A DNA stretch of 64,000 nucleotides from positions 558,001 to 622,000 of the forward strand of contig NZ_JBDZDT010000002.1 in NCBI RefSeq assembly GCF_040049275.1, given 5' to 3'. Under the pieces are notes generated by a model, which did no database searches, was not told the DNA's origin, and saw nothing but the letters and a program-made list of their open reading frames with translations. The position numbers and the translations under genes were made by a program. Positions 39,896-50,474 of this stretch are shown here, in pieces. Numbering within the stretch: position 1 is the first letter of the stretch; every line of letters begins with the position of its first letter. Source of the DNA: Aquabacter sp040049275 (GTDB taxonomy: Bacteria > Pseudomonadota > Alphaproteobacteria > Rhizobiales > Xanthobacteraceae).

Positions 39896-40167
39896 GTTCA
39901 ATCTCCCTCGTTACCGTGCGTCCAGTCGTGGAATGCGCCGAACAGGGACTTTGCGATCGCCTCTCTTTGGTGGGTGTCACTCTCCCGGTTACAGCGCCGA
40001 TCACTGCGACTGCATCAATTGTCCAATGTCGCTGTGTTGAAAGCGCGGCCGAACAGGCCTCTGAGGCCGAGCCGGCCGACATGCGGCGTGGGAGATGCCG
40101 GCCCGGTGGGAGGGGGCGGGCGCTTCGCTTTTCGGGAACGCAAAGATCGCCCGCGCTCCGTGGCGGT

Positions 40168-40443
40168 TCAGATGAGGAGGGAGCGCGCCACGATATCGAG
40201 AAAGGCTGTGGTGTCGGGCGGCACGGGAGAGGCCTCCGCGCGATAGCCGGTGCGGGAGAGACCGTCTTCCTGATACCAGTAGAAGATATCCGTTTCCGGA
40301 TCATAATGCCTGAGGTGGGGCAGGATCTTCGCTTCCGCAGCCTTCCGGGCATCGGCTTCGTCGATATAGGGCACCACCTGTCCGCGCGCGATCCATTCGT
40401 CTTCGCCGGCGGCGCATTTATAGGTTCTGACGACCCATCCCAT
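40168..40443 (-). CDS. Hypothetical protein
   Basis: 91 aa with GAGAG upstream. A start MGWVVRTYKCAAGEDEWIARG and an ADARKAAEAKILPHLRHYD helix suggest a small alpha/beta protein of unknown function; charged residues and plausible codon use support coding. The 266 bases before it (39902-40167) hold nothing I can assign. Confidence 0.5.
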   Translation of the reverse strand: MGWVVRTYKCAAGEDEWIARGQVVPYIDEADARKAAEAKILPHLRHYDPETDIFYWYQEDGLSRTGYRAEASPVPPDTTAFLDIVARSLLI

Positions 40444-40645
40444 CTCTCAAAGCCTTCCGGGCTGGCGTTTGCCTCTGCCAGCGCGGCGGCCCCCAAAAGG
40501 GACCGCGCATGCCTCCTCGTTTTTTCCTCTCCCGTACGGGAAAGAGGAAGAGGCAAAATAGTAGATCATTCCAGATGCTTAGGACGAAGGATGTAGGGCG
40601 CCTCTCCGCCGGGCTCGCCGCGCCCTGATGGTAGCCCGGAAAAGA

Positions 40646-40676
40646 AAACGGCCCCGCCTTGGGGGGCGGGGCCGTC
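40646..40676 (-). terminator. Terminator of the MFS transporter gene
   Basis: On the reverse strand CGGCCCCGCC and GGCGGGGCCG form a 10-bp stem followed by TTTTCTTTT. Confidence 0.75.
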
Positions 40677-40719
40677 TTGTCTCGGGAAGAGGGCGGGCCG
40701 AGGCCCGCCCGGCCGGCGT

Positions 40720-42390
40720 TTAGTGCCAGTCTTCGAGGTTCCGGTCCTTGGTCTCCGGCAGGAAGAAGAAGCCGATGATCAAGGTCATCACCGCGATGAC
40801 GATGGGATACCAGAGGCCGGCGAAGATGTTGCCGGATGCCGCCACGATGGCGAAGGCGGTGGGGGGCAGGAAGCCGCCGAACCAGCCGTTGCCGATGTGG
40901 TAGGGCAGCGACATGCCCGTGTAGCGGATGCGGGTGGGGAACAATTCCACCAGCATGGCCGCGATGGGCCCGTACACCATCGTCACGTAGAGGACGAGGA
41001 CGAAGAGGAGGCCGATCAGGTAGAGCGAGCGCCCGTCCGTCAGCACCCCGCCGACCGACGGCTGCTTCAGGATGGAGGCGTCGCCCGCCTTGGGATAGCC
41101 CGCCGTCTGGGCCGCCGCGACCAGGGCCGCGCCGGTCTTGTCGGTGTCGGGGATCGCCACGGCGGTGCCGTTGATGGTGGCGGCGAGCGGCGAGCCCGCG
41201 GGGCCGTTCACCAAGTCATAGTGCATGGAGTTGGTGGCCAGCGTCCGGCGCACCACATCGCACGGCCGGGTGAAGACGCGCACGCCCACCGGGTCGAACA
41301 AGGTGCCGCACTGGGCCGGATCGGCGGTGAGCACGATCTTCACATTCTCGGTGGCCGCCATCAGCTTCGGGTTCGCCGTCTGGGCGATCATGTGGAACAG
41401 CGGGAAGTAGGTCACCGCCGCGATGAAGCAGCCGAACAGGAGGATCGGCTTGCGGCCGACCTTGTCCGACAGCCAGCCGAAGAGGATGAAGAACGGCGTG
41501 CCGATGAGCAGCGAGAAGGCGATGACGAGGTTCGCCGTCGTGCCGTCCACCTTCAGGGTCTGGGTCAGGAAGAACAGCGCGTAGAACTGTCCGCAATACC
41601 AGACCACCGCCTGGCCGGCGGTGCCGCCGAGCAGGGCGATGAGCGCGATCTTGGCGTTGCTCCAGCGGCCGAAGGCCTCCTTGAGCGGCGCCTTGGAGCG
41701 CGTGCCTTCCGCCTTCATCCGCTGGAACGCCGGGGATTCCTGCAGCTGCAGGCGGATCCAGATGGAGAAGCCGAGCAGGATGATGGAGAGCAGGAACGGA
41801 ATGCGCCAGCCCCAGGCCGCGAAGGCTTCCGGCGACATGGACAGGCGCAGCGTCAGGATGACGAGCAGCGAGAGGAACAGGCCCACCGTCGCGGTGGTCT
41901 GGATCCACGACGTATAGAAGCCGCGCCGGCCCTGGGGGGCGTGCTCGGCCACGTAGGTCGCCGCGCCGCCATATTCGCCGCCGAGCGCGAGGCCCTGGAG
42001 CAGGCGGCAGATGATGAAGGCCACGGGCGCGAGATAGCCGATGGTGTCGAAGCCGGGCAGCAGGCCGACCACGAAGGTGGCGATGCCCATGATCACCATG
42101 GTGATGAGGAAGGTGTATTTGCGGCCGATGAGGTCGCCGAGGCGCCCGAAGAAGATGGCGCCGAAGGGCCGTACAGCGAAGCCGGCGGCGAAGCCGAACA
42201 GCACGAAGATGAACTTCGCGGTGTCGTTGGTGCCCGGCACGAAGGTGGCGGCGATGTTCGCGGCCAGCGAGCCTGCCAGATAGAAGTCGTACCACTCGAA
42301 CACGGTGCCGGCGGAGGAGGCGACGATGACCTTTCGTTCCTCCTTCGTCATTGGCGCGTGTGCAGCGGCCGGTGCGGTCGTTACAGCCAT
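40720..42390 (-). CDS. MFS transporter of the metabolite:H+ symporter group, long-loop form
   Basis: 556 aa from the ATG at 42390 with a perfect GGAGGAG site; family members are normally about 430-450. SSAGTVFEWYDFYLAGSL, FGRLGDLIGRKYTF (loop 2-3), LQGLALGGEYGGAATYVAEHAPQGRRGFYTS and GWLSDKVGRKP are the signatures of proline/shikimate/alpha-ketoglutarate-type symporters. Residues about 345-465 are an extra hydrophilic loop with two cysteines, probably periplasmic, before the last pair of helices. Substrate unknown; it should take up an organic acid or osmolyte with protons. Monocistronic by appearance. Confidence 0.85.
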   Translation of the reverse strand: MAVTTAPAAAHAPMTKEERKVIVASSAGTVFEWYDFYLAGSLAANIAATFVPGTNDTAKFIFVLFGFAAGFAVRPFGAIFFGRLGDLIGRKYTFLITMVIMGIATFVVGLLPGFDTIGYLAPVAFIICRLLQGLALGGEYGGAATYVAEHAPQGRRGFYTSWIQTTATVGLFLSLLVILTLRLSMSPEAFAAWGWRIPFLLSIILLGFSIWIRLQLQESPAFQRMKAEGTRSKAPLKEAFGRWSNAKIALIALLGGTAGQAVVWYCGQFYALFFLTQTLKVDGTTANLVIAFSLLIGTPFFILFGWLSDKVGRKPILLFGCFIAAVTYFPLFHMIAQTANPKLMAATENVKIVLTADPAQCGTLFDPVGVRVFTRPCDVVRRTLATNSMHYDLVNGPAGSPLAATINGTAVAIPDTDKTGAALVAAAQTAGYPKAGDASILKQPSVGGVLTDGRSLYLIGLLFVLVLYVTMVYGPIAAMLVELFPTRIRYTGMSLPYHIGNGWFGGFLPPTAFAIVAASGNIFAGLWYPIVIAVMTLIIGFFFLPETKDRNLEDWH

Positions 42391-42683
42391 GGATTTCTCC
42401 TCCCAGATCAATCGCCAGTCCCGCTCACGCGGAGCAGGAGGCGCCGGCCCGGGGCCCGGAGGATGCGCGGGAGGAAAGAATATGGCCCGGCCGCGCAGTG
42501 CGCGGCGTCAGACGGGCTTTTCCTCCAGCGGTTTCATCATGTCCGCGTCGTTGGTCGCGCGGATTTCCGAGTCGGGCACATAGCGCCATGGCAGAAACAT
42601 GACTGAGCGTGCACAATCGTACGATTGGTCAATGGTCTATAGGCCGTTGGTCTTAGGAAGAAGGGATGACGCAACGTCAGGCC

Positions 42684-43559
42684 TCAGCTCGGCGCGCGCC
42701 CGTCCCGCTTGAGCGCCCTGCGTGCGATGCCGAGCGAGAGCGCTGCGGCATTGGACACGTTGAGGCTCTTGATCACGCCCGGCAGATCGATGCGGGCGAG
42801 CACGTCGCAGGTTTGGCCGGTGAGCTGGCGCAGGCCCTTGCCCTCGGCGCCGAGCACCAGCGCCAGAGGCGCCCGCAGCATTGTGTCCTCGATGTCGGCC
42901 GGGCCCTCGCTGTCGAGGCCGACCACCAGCATGCCGTTGTCCTTCAGTTCGGTGAGCGCGCGGGCGAGGTTCTGCACCAGGCAGAAGGGCACGTGCTCCA
43001 GCCCGCCCGAGGCGCTTTTCGCCAGGACGCCGGTGGCCACCGGGCTGTGGCGCGCGGTGGTGACGATGGCGCCCACGCCGAACGCCGCCGCCGAGCGCAC
43101 GATGGCGCCCACATTGTGCGGGTCGGTGATCTGGTCGAGCACCAATACGAGGTCGTGCTTTGCCACCTTCGACAAAGGCGGGGAGGGCAGGTGGTCGCTC
43201 TCGGCCAGCAGGCCCTGGTGCACCGCGTCGGGGCCGAGCAGCTTGTCGATCTCGGAGGGGCGGACCACTTCCGGGGCGATGGGCAGCGCGATCCCCTCTT
43301 CCGTGAGGCGGTGCGCGGCATTCTCGGTGACCAGGATGCGGCGGAAGCGGCGCTTGGGGTTGCGCAGTGCTTCGGCCACCGTGTGCCAGCCATAGAGCAG
43401 CGCGACGTCGCTCTCGCCCTCCCAGGCGGGCGGGCGCCCGCTCTTGCGGCCGGCGGGGAAGGGGCGAGGACCGCCGGGCGCCCCGCCTTTGCCGAAGGGC
43501 CGGCGCGCGCCGGAACGGGGAGGGGGGCGGCTCGGCCGGCCGGAGCTGGTGTCGGACAT
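42684..43559 (-). CDS. rlmB: 23S rRNA 2'-O-methyltransferase RlmB-like (TrmH/SpoU family)
   Basis: 291 aa from the ATG at 43559. Residues 1-40 are a Pro/Arg-rich tail. Then a substrate-binding domain (about 45-130: LYGWHTVAEALRNPKRRFRRILV) and a SPOUT domain with DQITDPHNVGAIVRSAAAFGVGAIV, LVLGAEGKGLRQL and IPL-like SLNVSNAAALSLGIARRAL knot motifs. It methylates a ribose in 23S rRNA, probably G2251 by E. coli numbering. Located upstream (in reverse) of no obvious partner. Confidence 0.88.
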   Translation of the reverse strand: MSDTSSGRPSRPPPRSGARRPFGKGGAPGGPRPFPAGRKSGRPPAWEGESDVALLYGWHTVAEALRNPKRRFRRILVTENAAHRLTEEGIALPIAPEVVRPSEIDKLLGPDAVHQGLLAESDHLPSPPLSKVAKHDLVLVLDQITDPHNVGAIVRSAAAFGVGAIVTTARHSPVATGVLAKSASGGLEHVPFCLVQNLARALTELKDNGMLVVGLDSEGPADIEDTMLRAPLALVLGAEGKGLRQLTGQTCDVLARIDLPGVIKSLNVSNAAALSLGIARRALKRDGRAPS

Positions 43560-43616
43560 GAAAGAGCCTTTGTCAGAGCCGCGGGGCGGGCGCAAGGGGC
43601 GCCTGAAGTCCGGCCG

Positions 43617-44387
43617 TCACCGCGCCGGCGGCACCATGCCTTTGGCTTCGAGCACGGAAGCGGCCTGCGGGCCCGACAAGAGATTCAGGAACGCCCCGGC
43701 CTCCGGCTGGTGCGCGGTAGGTGAGGCGGCCGCCGCATAGACGGTGAAGTTCTGGATCTCCGCCGGCAGGGGACCGACCAGCACCGCGCCCTTCACGGCG
43801 AGGATCTCGCTGATCTGGTGGATGGCGATGTCCGCTTCGCCGGAGACGACGCGGGTGGCCACCAGCCCGCCGGGGACCAGCACCGCCTTCGCCTTCATCT
43901 CCTGGGCGATGCCGAGGCGCTCGAACAGCTTCTCCAGATAGATGCCGCTGGAGCCACCCGCCGCCGGGTCGATCATGGCCACGGATTTGGCTGCAAGGAG
44001 CGTGCGCTTGAACCCATCCACGGTGGCGATGTCCGGCCGCGCTGCGCCCTCCTTGACGGCGACGCCGATGCCGACACGAGCCAGCTCTGTCACGGGCTCG
44101 GCCACCTTGCCCTTCTTCGCGAAGTCCGCGAGCGCGCCGGGCGTGAGGATGAGGACATCGAAGGTGGCGCCGCCTTCCACCTTGCGCACCAATGCGCCGG
44201 CGGTGTCGTTCTCCACCTTCACCGTCGTGCCCGTCTCCGCCTGGAACCGTGCGGCAAGCTCGGCGGCCACGGGCTTGAAGGCGCCGGTGGTGAGCACGGT
44301 GATCTCGGCTGCGCCTGCGTTGCCAACCCCGGTGAAGGCGGCGAGGAGCAAAGCGGCGAAACGGCGGGAGAGCGGGGCCTTGAGCAT
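43617..44387 (-). CDS. Periplasmic substrate-binding protein, ModA-like
   Basis: 256 aa from the ATG at 44387. Signal peptide about 1-27 (LSRRFAALLLAAFTGVGNAGA). The mature part starts EITVLTTGAFKPVAAELAARFQAETGTTVKVENDTAGALVRKVEGGATFDVLILTP, which is the molybdate-binding (ModA) fold pattern; it ends EAGAFLNLLSGPQAASVLEAKGM. No transporter permease is adjacent, so the ligand cannot be stated. It may be an orphan binding protein or act with a distant ABC system. Confidence 0.78.
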   Translation of the reverse strand: MLKAPLSRRFAALLLAAFTGVGNAGAAEITVLTTGAFKPVAAELAARFQAETGTTVKVENDTAGALVRKVEGGATFDVLILTPGALADFAKKGKVAEPVTELARVGIGVAVKEGAARPDIATVDGFKRTLLAAKSVAMIDPAAGGSSGIYLEKLFERLGIAQEMKAKAVLVPGGLVATRVVSGEADIAIHQISEILAVKGAVLVGPLPAEIQNFTVYAAAASPTAHQPEAGAFLNLLSGPQAASVLEAKGMVPPAR

Positions 44388-44625
44388 GACGGTCGATCCC
44401 AGGCTGGCGTGCGCGGCGCGCATCATAGAAGCGGGGGCAGGCTGCGGCTATGGTATCCACGGACGGACGGCAGCAATTCGCAGGGCCTGTGAAGAGCGTT
44501 CATTTCCGGTTGACTTCATCGAACCGCTTCCACATAAAACCGCTCCTTGAGGCGCCCGGACCATCCGGGCCGCTGCGCCGTTGCGGCGTCAGCGCCACGG
44601 CCTCATGGATGACGGGCTCATCAGT

Positions 44626-44710
44626 GGAGGGGTGCCCGAGTGGTTAAAGGGGACGGACTGTAAATCCGTTGGCTCTGCCTACGTTGGTTCAAATCCAACC
44701 CCCTCCACCA
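44626..44710 (+). tRNA. tRNA-Tyr (GTA)
   Basis: GGAGGGG acceptor, a long variable arm (GGCTCTGCCTACG), anticodon GTA in the ACTGTAAATC loop, GGTTCAAATCC T-arm, CCCCTCC and encoded CCA. Confidence 0.95.
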
Positions 44711-44754
44711 CCCGTCGTCCATATGCTACGAACTGCGGCGCCGCCGCGGCGCGC

Positions 44755-44828
44755 GCGGGTGTAGCTCAATGGTAGAGCAACAGCCTTCCAAGCTGATGAC
44801 GAGGGTTCGATTCCCTTCACCCGCTCCA
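44755..44828 (+). tRNA. tRNA-Gly (TCC)
   Basis: GCGGGTG acceptor, TAGCTCAATGGTAGAGC D-arm, anticodon TCC in CTTCCAA, GGTTCGATTCC T-arm, CACCCGC and TCCA end. Confidence 0.95.
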
Positions 44829-44970
44829 GCCCGTTTCCGCTTCCGAGTTCCAGACGCAAGCCCGCTCCTCTTGCGGTTCCTGCGGAAACCCCCTATCCCA
44901 CGGCGTCTTTTTCCGCCCCCGCAAGGGCGTGCCGTGGACTGACCTGAGCCAGGGATACCGAGAGAGAACG

Positions 44971-46164
<1,194 letters not shown>

Positions 46165-46190
46165 TCCCGGCCCTCACGGGCCAGAATCGA

Positions 46191-46222
46191 CGGGCCGGCC
46201 TCGCGCCGGCCCGTTTTGTTTT
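46191..46222 (+). terminator. Terminator of tuf
   Basis: CGGGCCGGC and GCCGGCCCG form a 9-bp stem, then TTTTGTTTT. Confidence 0.85.
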
Positions 46223-46254
46223 GAGGGTTGGTGCTTCGCTGCCCCCTCCCTAAC

Positions 46255-46278
46255 CCTCCCCCGCAAGCGGGAGAGGGG
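46255..46278. repeat. Short intergenic hairpin repeat
   Basis: CCTCCCCCGCAAGCGGGAGAGG-type palindrome; a close relative lies at 48919-48947. Such units are common intergenic repeats in alphaproteobacteria. Confidence 0.5.
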
Positions 46279-46413
46279 ACGTGTCGCATCATGAACAGGG
46301 GAAAGCGCGCAGTGCCCCTTTACAGGCGCTCTTTCGCTGACTAGACACACAGGCCCCGATGCGCTGGATCGCTTTCCGGCGCGAGGGCGCATACCCTCGA
46401 GTGCTCAGGCAGT

Positions 46414-46490
46414 AGGAGTGTAGCTCAACTGGTTAGAGCACCGGTCTCCAAAACCGGGGGTTGGGGGTTCGAGTCCCTCCACTCCTGCCA
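46414..46490 (+). tRNA. tRNA-Trp (CCA)
   Basis: AGGAGTG acceptor, GCTCAACTGGTTAGAGC D-arm, anticodon CCA in TCTCCAAAAC, GGTTCGAGTCC T-arm, CACTCCT and GCCA end. Confidence 0.95.
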
Positions 46491-46653
46491 GCACCGAGGG
46501 AATGAGCGCGGACCATGTCGCGCACAGGCATTTGAAGACCGCAGGCAGGTGGCCTGACGTTTCATGACGGCGATCCATCGAAGCTCTGCTCCGACGGCCG
46601 CCGGAACCGAGGAGAAGGCGAAGGCGGGCGCGAGCCGGCCGGGCCGAGGCAAT

Positions 46654-46851
46654 ATGGCGAAGATCAGTCCCGTCGAATTCTTCCAGCAGGTCCGCAACGA
46701 GACTGCGAAGGTCACGTGGCCGACGCGGCGCGAGACGCTGATCACCACCGGCATGGTGTTCCTGATGGTGCTGATCGCCTCGCTGTTCTTCCTGGCCACG
46801 GACCAGGTCATACAGTTCGCCGTCAGCCAGATCCTCCGCATAGGGCATTGA
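46654..46851 (+). CDS. secE: Preprotein translocase subunit SecE
   Basis: 65 aa from the ATG at 46654 with GAGG five bases upstream; a longer start at 46564 would add 30 residues of low quality. SPVEFFQQVRNETAKVTWPTRRETL is the conserved amphipathic segment, followed by one membrane helix (GMVFLMVLIASLFFLATDQVI). It clamps the SecY channel. Confidence 0.93.
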   Translation: MAKISPVEFFQQVRNETAKVTWPTRRETLITTGMVFLMVLIASLFFLATDQVIQFAVSQILRIGH

Positions 46852-46859
46852 GAACCGCC

Positions 46860-47390
46860 ATGGCGAAGCGCTGGTACATCGTCCACGCCTATTCCAATTT
46901 CGAGAAGAAGGTGGCGGATTCGATCCGCGAGCAGGCCGACCAGCGCGGCCTCGCCGACCTGTTCGAGCAGATCCTCGTGCCCACCGAGAAGGTGGTCGAG
47001 GTGCGCCGCGGCCGGAAGGTGGACACCGAGCGGAAGTTCTTCCCCGGCTACGTGCTCGTGAAGATGGACCTCACGGACGAGGCCTTCCACCTCATCAAGA
47101 ACACCCCGAAGGTGACGGGATTTTTGGGCGCCGACAACAAGCCCATGCCCATCTCCGAGAACGAGGCCATGCGCATCCTGCAGCAGGTGCAGGAGGGCAT
47201 CGAGCGCCCGAAGCCGTCCATTTCCTACGAGGTGGGCGAGACGGTGAAGGTGTCAGACGGCCCCTTCGCCTCGTTCAACGGCATCGTGGAGGAAGTGGAC
47301 GAGGGCCGCTCCCGCCTCAAGGTCGCCGTCTCCATCTTCGGCCGCGCGACGCCAGTGGAGCTGGAATTCGGCCAGGTTGAGAAGGTCTGA
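46860..47390 (+). CDS. nusG: Transcription termination/antitermination factor NusG
   Basis: 176 aa. NGN domain begins KRWYIVHAYSNFEKKVADSI, with FFPGYVLVKM in the middle; KOW domain has VGETVKVSDGPFASFNGIVEEVDE. It binds RNA polymerase and Rho or the ribosome. It starts eight bases after secE, the usual secE-nusG order. A phage paralogue is at 6990-7646. Confidence 0.97.
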   Translation: MAKRWYIVHAYSNFEKKVADSIREQADQRGLADLFEQILVPTEKVVEVRRGRKVDTERKFFPGYVLVKMDLTDEAFHLIKNTPKVTGFLGADNKPMPISENEAMRILQQVQEGIERPKPSISYEVGETVKVSDGPFASFNGIVEEVDEGRSRLKVAVSIFGRATPVELEFGQVEKV

Positions 47391-47407
47391 GGGCCTCTCA
47401 ATAGCCG

Positions 47408-47502
47408 CGTCATGCCCCGGCTTGACCCGGGCACCCACGGGGCTCCGCCAGGTGCACTTTTGGGACGGCGGTGGATCCCCGGATCAAGTCCGGGGATGAC
47501 GG
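47408..47502. repeat. Inverted pair of REP-like alphaproteobacterial repeats
   Basis: CGTCATGCCCCGGCTTGACCC... and GGATCAAGTCCGGGGATGACG are inverse relatives of the common GTCATCCCCGGACTTGATCC element; together they can form a long imperfect hairpin after nusG. Confidence 0.7.
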
Positions 47503-47562
47503 ATTGTCCGCTTCATGCGGTCCCGCCCTTGCTTCCGGTGACCCGATACATTATGTGAACGC

Positions 47563-47617
47563 CCTTTCCTGAAGCGCCCTGCGCTTGAGGAAAGGCGGAC
47601 CGGAGGTTTTCCTCCGG
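47563..47617 (+). other. Two hairpins in the leader of rplK
   Basis: CCTTTCCT (47563-47570) pairs with AGGAAAGG (47588-47595), with an inner AAGCGC/GCGCTT stem; then CCGGAGG and CCTCCGG around a TTTT loop (47601-47617). They lie in the 347-base gap between nusG and rplK, which has no gene. They may be part of autoregulation by a ribosomal protein. Confidence 0.45.
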
Positions 47618-47737
47618 ACGTGAACGTGGGAGGTGACGGGGCGTCTCGCCAATGCCCCTGAGATCCGGACCACGGACCCCGGCCGATCCGGCCCTGCTCC
47701 CTGAGCGGGCTGTCGGCCCCTATTGTGGGAGTTAGAC

Positions 47738-48187
47738 ATGGCGAAGAAAATCACCGGCTATATCAAGCTGCAGGTCGCTGCCGGCAGCGCCAATCCGGCG
47801 CCGCCCATCGGCCCCGCGCTCGGCCAGCGCGGCCTGAACATCATGGAGTTCTGCAAGGCGTTCAACGCCCAGACGCAGAAGGAAGAGAAGGGGATGCCCA
47901 TCCCCGTCGTCATCACGGTCTACCAGGACCGCTCCTTCACCTTCGAGATGAAGAGCCCCCCGGTCTCCTACTTCCTGAAGAAGGCCGCTGGCCTCGAGAC
48001 GAAGAAGAAGCCCGGCACTGGCTCCAAGACTCCCGGCAAGGGCGCGACCGTCGGCAAGGTCACGCGCGCTCAGCTCAATGAGATCGCCGAGAAGAAGATG
48101 AAGGATCTGAACTGCGACACCGTCGAATCGGCGGTCCGCATGCTCGAAGGCTCGGCCCGGTCCATGGGCCTCCAGGTTCAGGGGTGA
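47738..48187 (+). CDS. rplK: 50S ribosomal protein L11
   Basis: 149 aa. KKITGYIKLQVAAGSANPAPPIGPALGQRGLNIMEFCKAFNAQT, then SFTFEMKSPPVSYFLKKAAGL and the C-terminal KDLNCDTVESAVRMLEGSARSMGLQV are conserved. It forms the stalk base with L10 and is needed for factor-dependent GTP hydrolysis. Start at MAKKITG, 15 bases within a longer frame. It overlaps a GTG in front of the next gene by four bases. Confidence 0.97.
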   Translation: MAKKITGYIKLQVAAGSANPAPPIGPALGQRGLNIMEFCKAFNAQTQKEEKGMPIPVVITVYQDRSFTFEMKSPPVSYFLKKAAGLETKKKPGTGSKTPGKGATVGKVTRAQLNEIAEKKMKDLNCDTVESAVRMLEGSARSMGLQVQG

Positions 48188-48192
48188 CGACG

Positions 48193-48903
48193 ATGGCACA
48201 GCATGGCAAGCGCATCCGCGCCGCGAGCGAGGGCATCGATCGCCTGAAGCTCTATCCCCTGGACGAGGCCATCGCGCTCCTGAAGGAGCGGGCGACCGCC
48301 AAGTTCGACGAGACCATCGAAGTGGCGATCAACCTCGGTGTCGACCCGCGCCATGCGGACCAGATGGTCCGCGGCGTGTGCAACCTGCCCAACGGCTCGG
48401 GCCGCACGGTGCGCGTGGCGGTGTTCGCCCGCGGCGCCAAGGCGGATGAGGCGAAGGCGGCGGGTGCCGACATCGTCGGCGCCGAGGACCTCCTGGAGAC
48501 CATCCAGGGCGGCACCATCGAGTTCGATCGCTGCATCGCGACCCCGGACCTGATGCCCCTCGTCGGCCGCCTCGGCAAGATCCTCGGCCCGCGTGGCCTG
48601 ATGCCGAACCCGAAGGTCGGCACCGTGACCATGGACGTGAAGGCCGCCGTGGCCGCCGCCAAGGGCGGCGCGGTGGAGTTCCGCGTCGAGAAGGCCGGCA
48701 TCATCCATGGCGGCATCGGCAAGGCCTCGTTCCCGGTGGACAAGCTCGCCGAGAACATCCGCGCCTTCGCCGACGCGGTGGTGAAGGCCCGTCCGACCGG
48801 CGCGAAGGGCACCTATGTGCAGCGCGTCGCCGTGACCTCCACCATGGGTCCCGGCATCAAGGTCGAGCCTGCGAGCGTGCTCTCGGCCGGCGCCAGCGCC
48901 TGA
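48193..48903 (+). CDS. rplA: 50S ribosomal protein L1
   Basis: 236 aa from the ATG at 48193 with AGGGGTGA upstream (a GTG at 48184 is possible). HGKRIRAASEGIDRLKLYPLDEAI, FDETIEVAINLGVDPRHADQMVRGV, PNPKVGTVTMDV and GKASFPVDKLAENIRA are L1 signatures. It binds the L1 stalk and its own operon mRNA. Confidence 0.96.
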   Translation: MAQHGKRIRAASEGIDRLKLYPLDEAIALLKERATAKFDETIEVAINLGVDPRHADQMVRGVCNLPNGSGRTVRVAVFARGAKADEAKAAGADIVGAEDLLETIQGGTIEFDRCIATPDLMPLVGRLGKILGPRGLMPNPKVGTVTMDVKAAVAAAKGGAVEFRVEKAGIIHGGIGKASFPVDKLAENIRAFADAVVKARPTGAKGTYVQRVAVTSTMGPGIKVEPASVLSAGASA

Positions 48904-48918
48904 TAAAAGGACCGCCCG

Positions 48919-48947
48919 TTCCCTTTCCCGCAAGCGGGAGGGGGAAT
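48919..48947. repeat. Short intergenic hairpin repeat
   Basis: TTCCCTTTCCCGCAAGCGGGA...GGGGAA palindrome after rplA, relative of the unit at 46255-46278. Confidence 0.5.
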
Positions 48948-49013
48948 GGTGTGCGTCTCCCTTGGCGACGTGACGGAATCACGACACCGTCAGGTGGAAA
49001 GCCGGGAAAGGGC

Positions 49014-49042
49014 GTGACAACGCGCCCTTAACCCTCTATAGA
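49014..49042 (+). promoter_or_regulatory. Predicted promoter for the rplJ operon
   Basis: GTGACA (49014-49019), 17-base spacer, TATAGA (49037-49042). Transcription would start near 49049 and yield a leader of about 460 bases. Confidence 0.55.
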
Positions 49043-49048
49043 ACCCGT

Positions 49049-49512
49049 TCCTGAACCGTGGAAACGCGGCCGGGAGGTATTAAGTTATCGGCTTCCGCGC
49101 TGGAGACAGCGTCGGAGGGGCTGGGAGGGTTCGCCCGCCCGGCCTTTAAGTTCGTCTCTAAAGTCAGCTTCAGCGCTGGCCGGAGGGGCGGACGAGAGTC
49201 CTGTCCGAGACTGCAGGCGCCGTGCTTTGCGCGGCTTAATCCTCGCCAGACGTCCCATCCGGGGCGTCCTCTGGAGGGCCAGCATAGACGGGGAAGACCG
49301 GAATTTGGACGGCGCTCCGGCGTCGCGCAAAAGAAGGTTCGAACCAGCACCTTGTGGCCGGTGACCCGGATCCCGAGGGGACAGGGCATGTGAGCGTCGC
49401 GCGTTTCGCGACCGGCATGTCCCTTTGTGGACAGTCCGGGCACGGACGGGCGGCAAGGTGCAACCGGCGGAGCCAGCCCTTGGTTCCGCCACAGGCTTAA
49501 AGAGAGCCAGAC
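49049..49512 (+). other. Long untranslated leader of rplJ, likely L10 regulatory leader
   Basis: No credible gene. A long leader before rplJ is expected because L10 (with L12) represses its own mRNA there in many bacteria. I cannot place the L10-binding element exactly; hairpin-forming sequence occurs near 49430-49480. Confidence 0.5.
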
Positions 49513-50031
49513 GTGGATCGAGCGGAAAAACAAGAGCTCGTCACGACGCTCACCGATGTGTTCAAGAACACGTCGGTCGTCGTGGTGGCCCACTATTCCG
49601 GCCTCACCGTGGCCCAGATGTCGAACTTGCGTCGGCAGATGAAGGCCAATGGTGCGACCGTGAAGGTGGCGAAGAACCGCCTCGCCAAAATCGCTCTGGA
49701 AGGCTCCGACGTCGCCCATGTGGCGTCCCTCCTGAAGGGACCCACCGTGATCGCTTATTCAAACGATCCCGTTGCGGCGCCGAAGGTTGCCGTCGACTTT
49801 GCCAAGGCGAACGAGAAGTTCGTCATCCTTGGCGGGGCGATGGGCAAGACGGCCCTGAATGTCGACGGTGTGAAGGCGCTAGCCACTCTGCCGTCGCTGG
49901 ATGAACTGCGTGCGAAGCTGGTCGGCCTGATCCAGGCCCCGGCCACCAAGATCGCCCAGCTCACCACCGCGCCGGCGGCGAAGCTCGCCCGCGTGTTCGG
50001 GGCCTATGCCAAACAGGACGAAGCCGCGTGA
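49513..50031 (+). CDS. rplJ: 50S ribosomal protein L10
   Basis: 172 aa, GTG start (MDRAEKQELV). VVVVAHYSGLTVAQMSNLRRQMKANGATVKVAKNRLAKIALEG, then GPTVIAYSNDPVAAPKVAVDFAK and a C-terminal helix that binds L12 dimers (AQLTTAPAAKLARVFGAYA). Stalk protein. Confidence 0.96.
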   Translation: MDRAEKQELVTTLTDVFKNTSVVVVAHYSGLTVAQMSNLRRQMKANGATVKVAKNRLAKIALEGSDVAHVASLLKGPTVIAYSNDPVAAPKVAVDFAKANEKFVILGGAMGKTALNVDGVKALATLPSLDELRAKLVGLIQAPATKIAQLTTAPAAKLARVFGAYAKQDEAA

Positions 50032-50082
50032 GGCGGTTGGATCTCGCAAACCTGAAATTCGAACCTATCTTAGGAACATACT

Positions 50083-50460
<378 letters not shown>

Positions 50461-50474
50461 GCTTTTGAACAAGG

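Noticed and set aside
40723..42606. Long forward ORF opposite the MFS gene
   Set aside because: Mirror frame of a high-GC gene; its product is a low-complexity Arg/His/Gly-rich string.
49058..49393. Forward ORF in the rplJ leader
   Set aside because: Starts immediately after the predicted transcription start without a ribosome-binding site and has shadow-like composition; the leader explanation is simpler.
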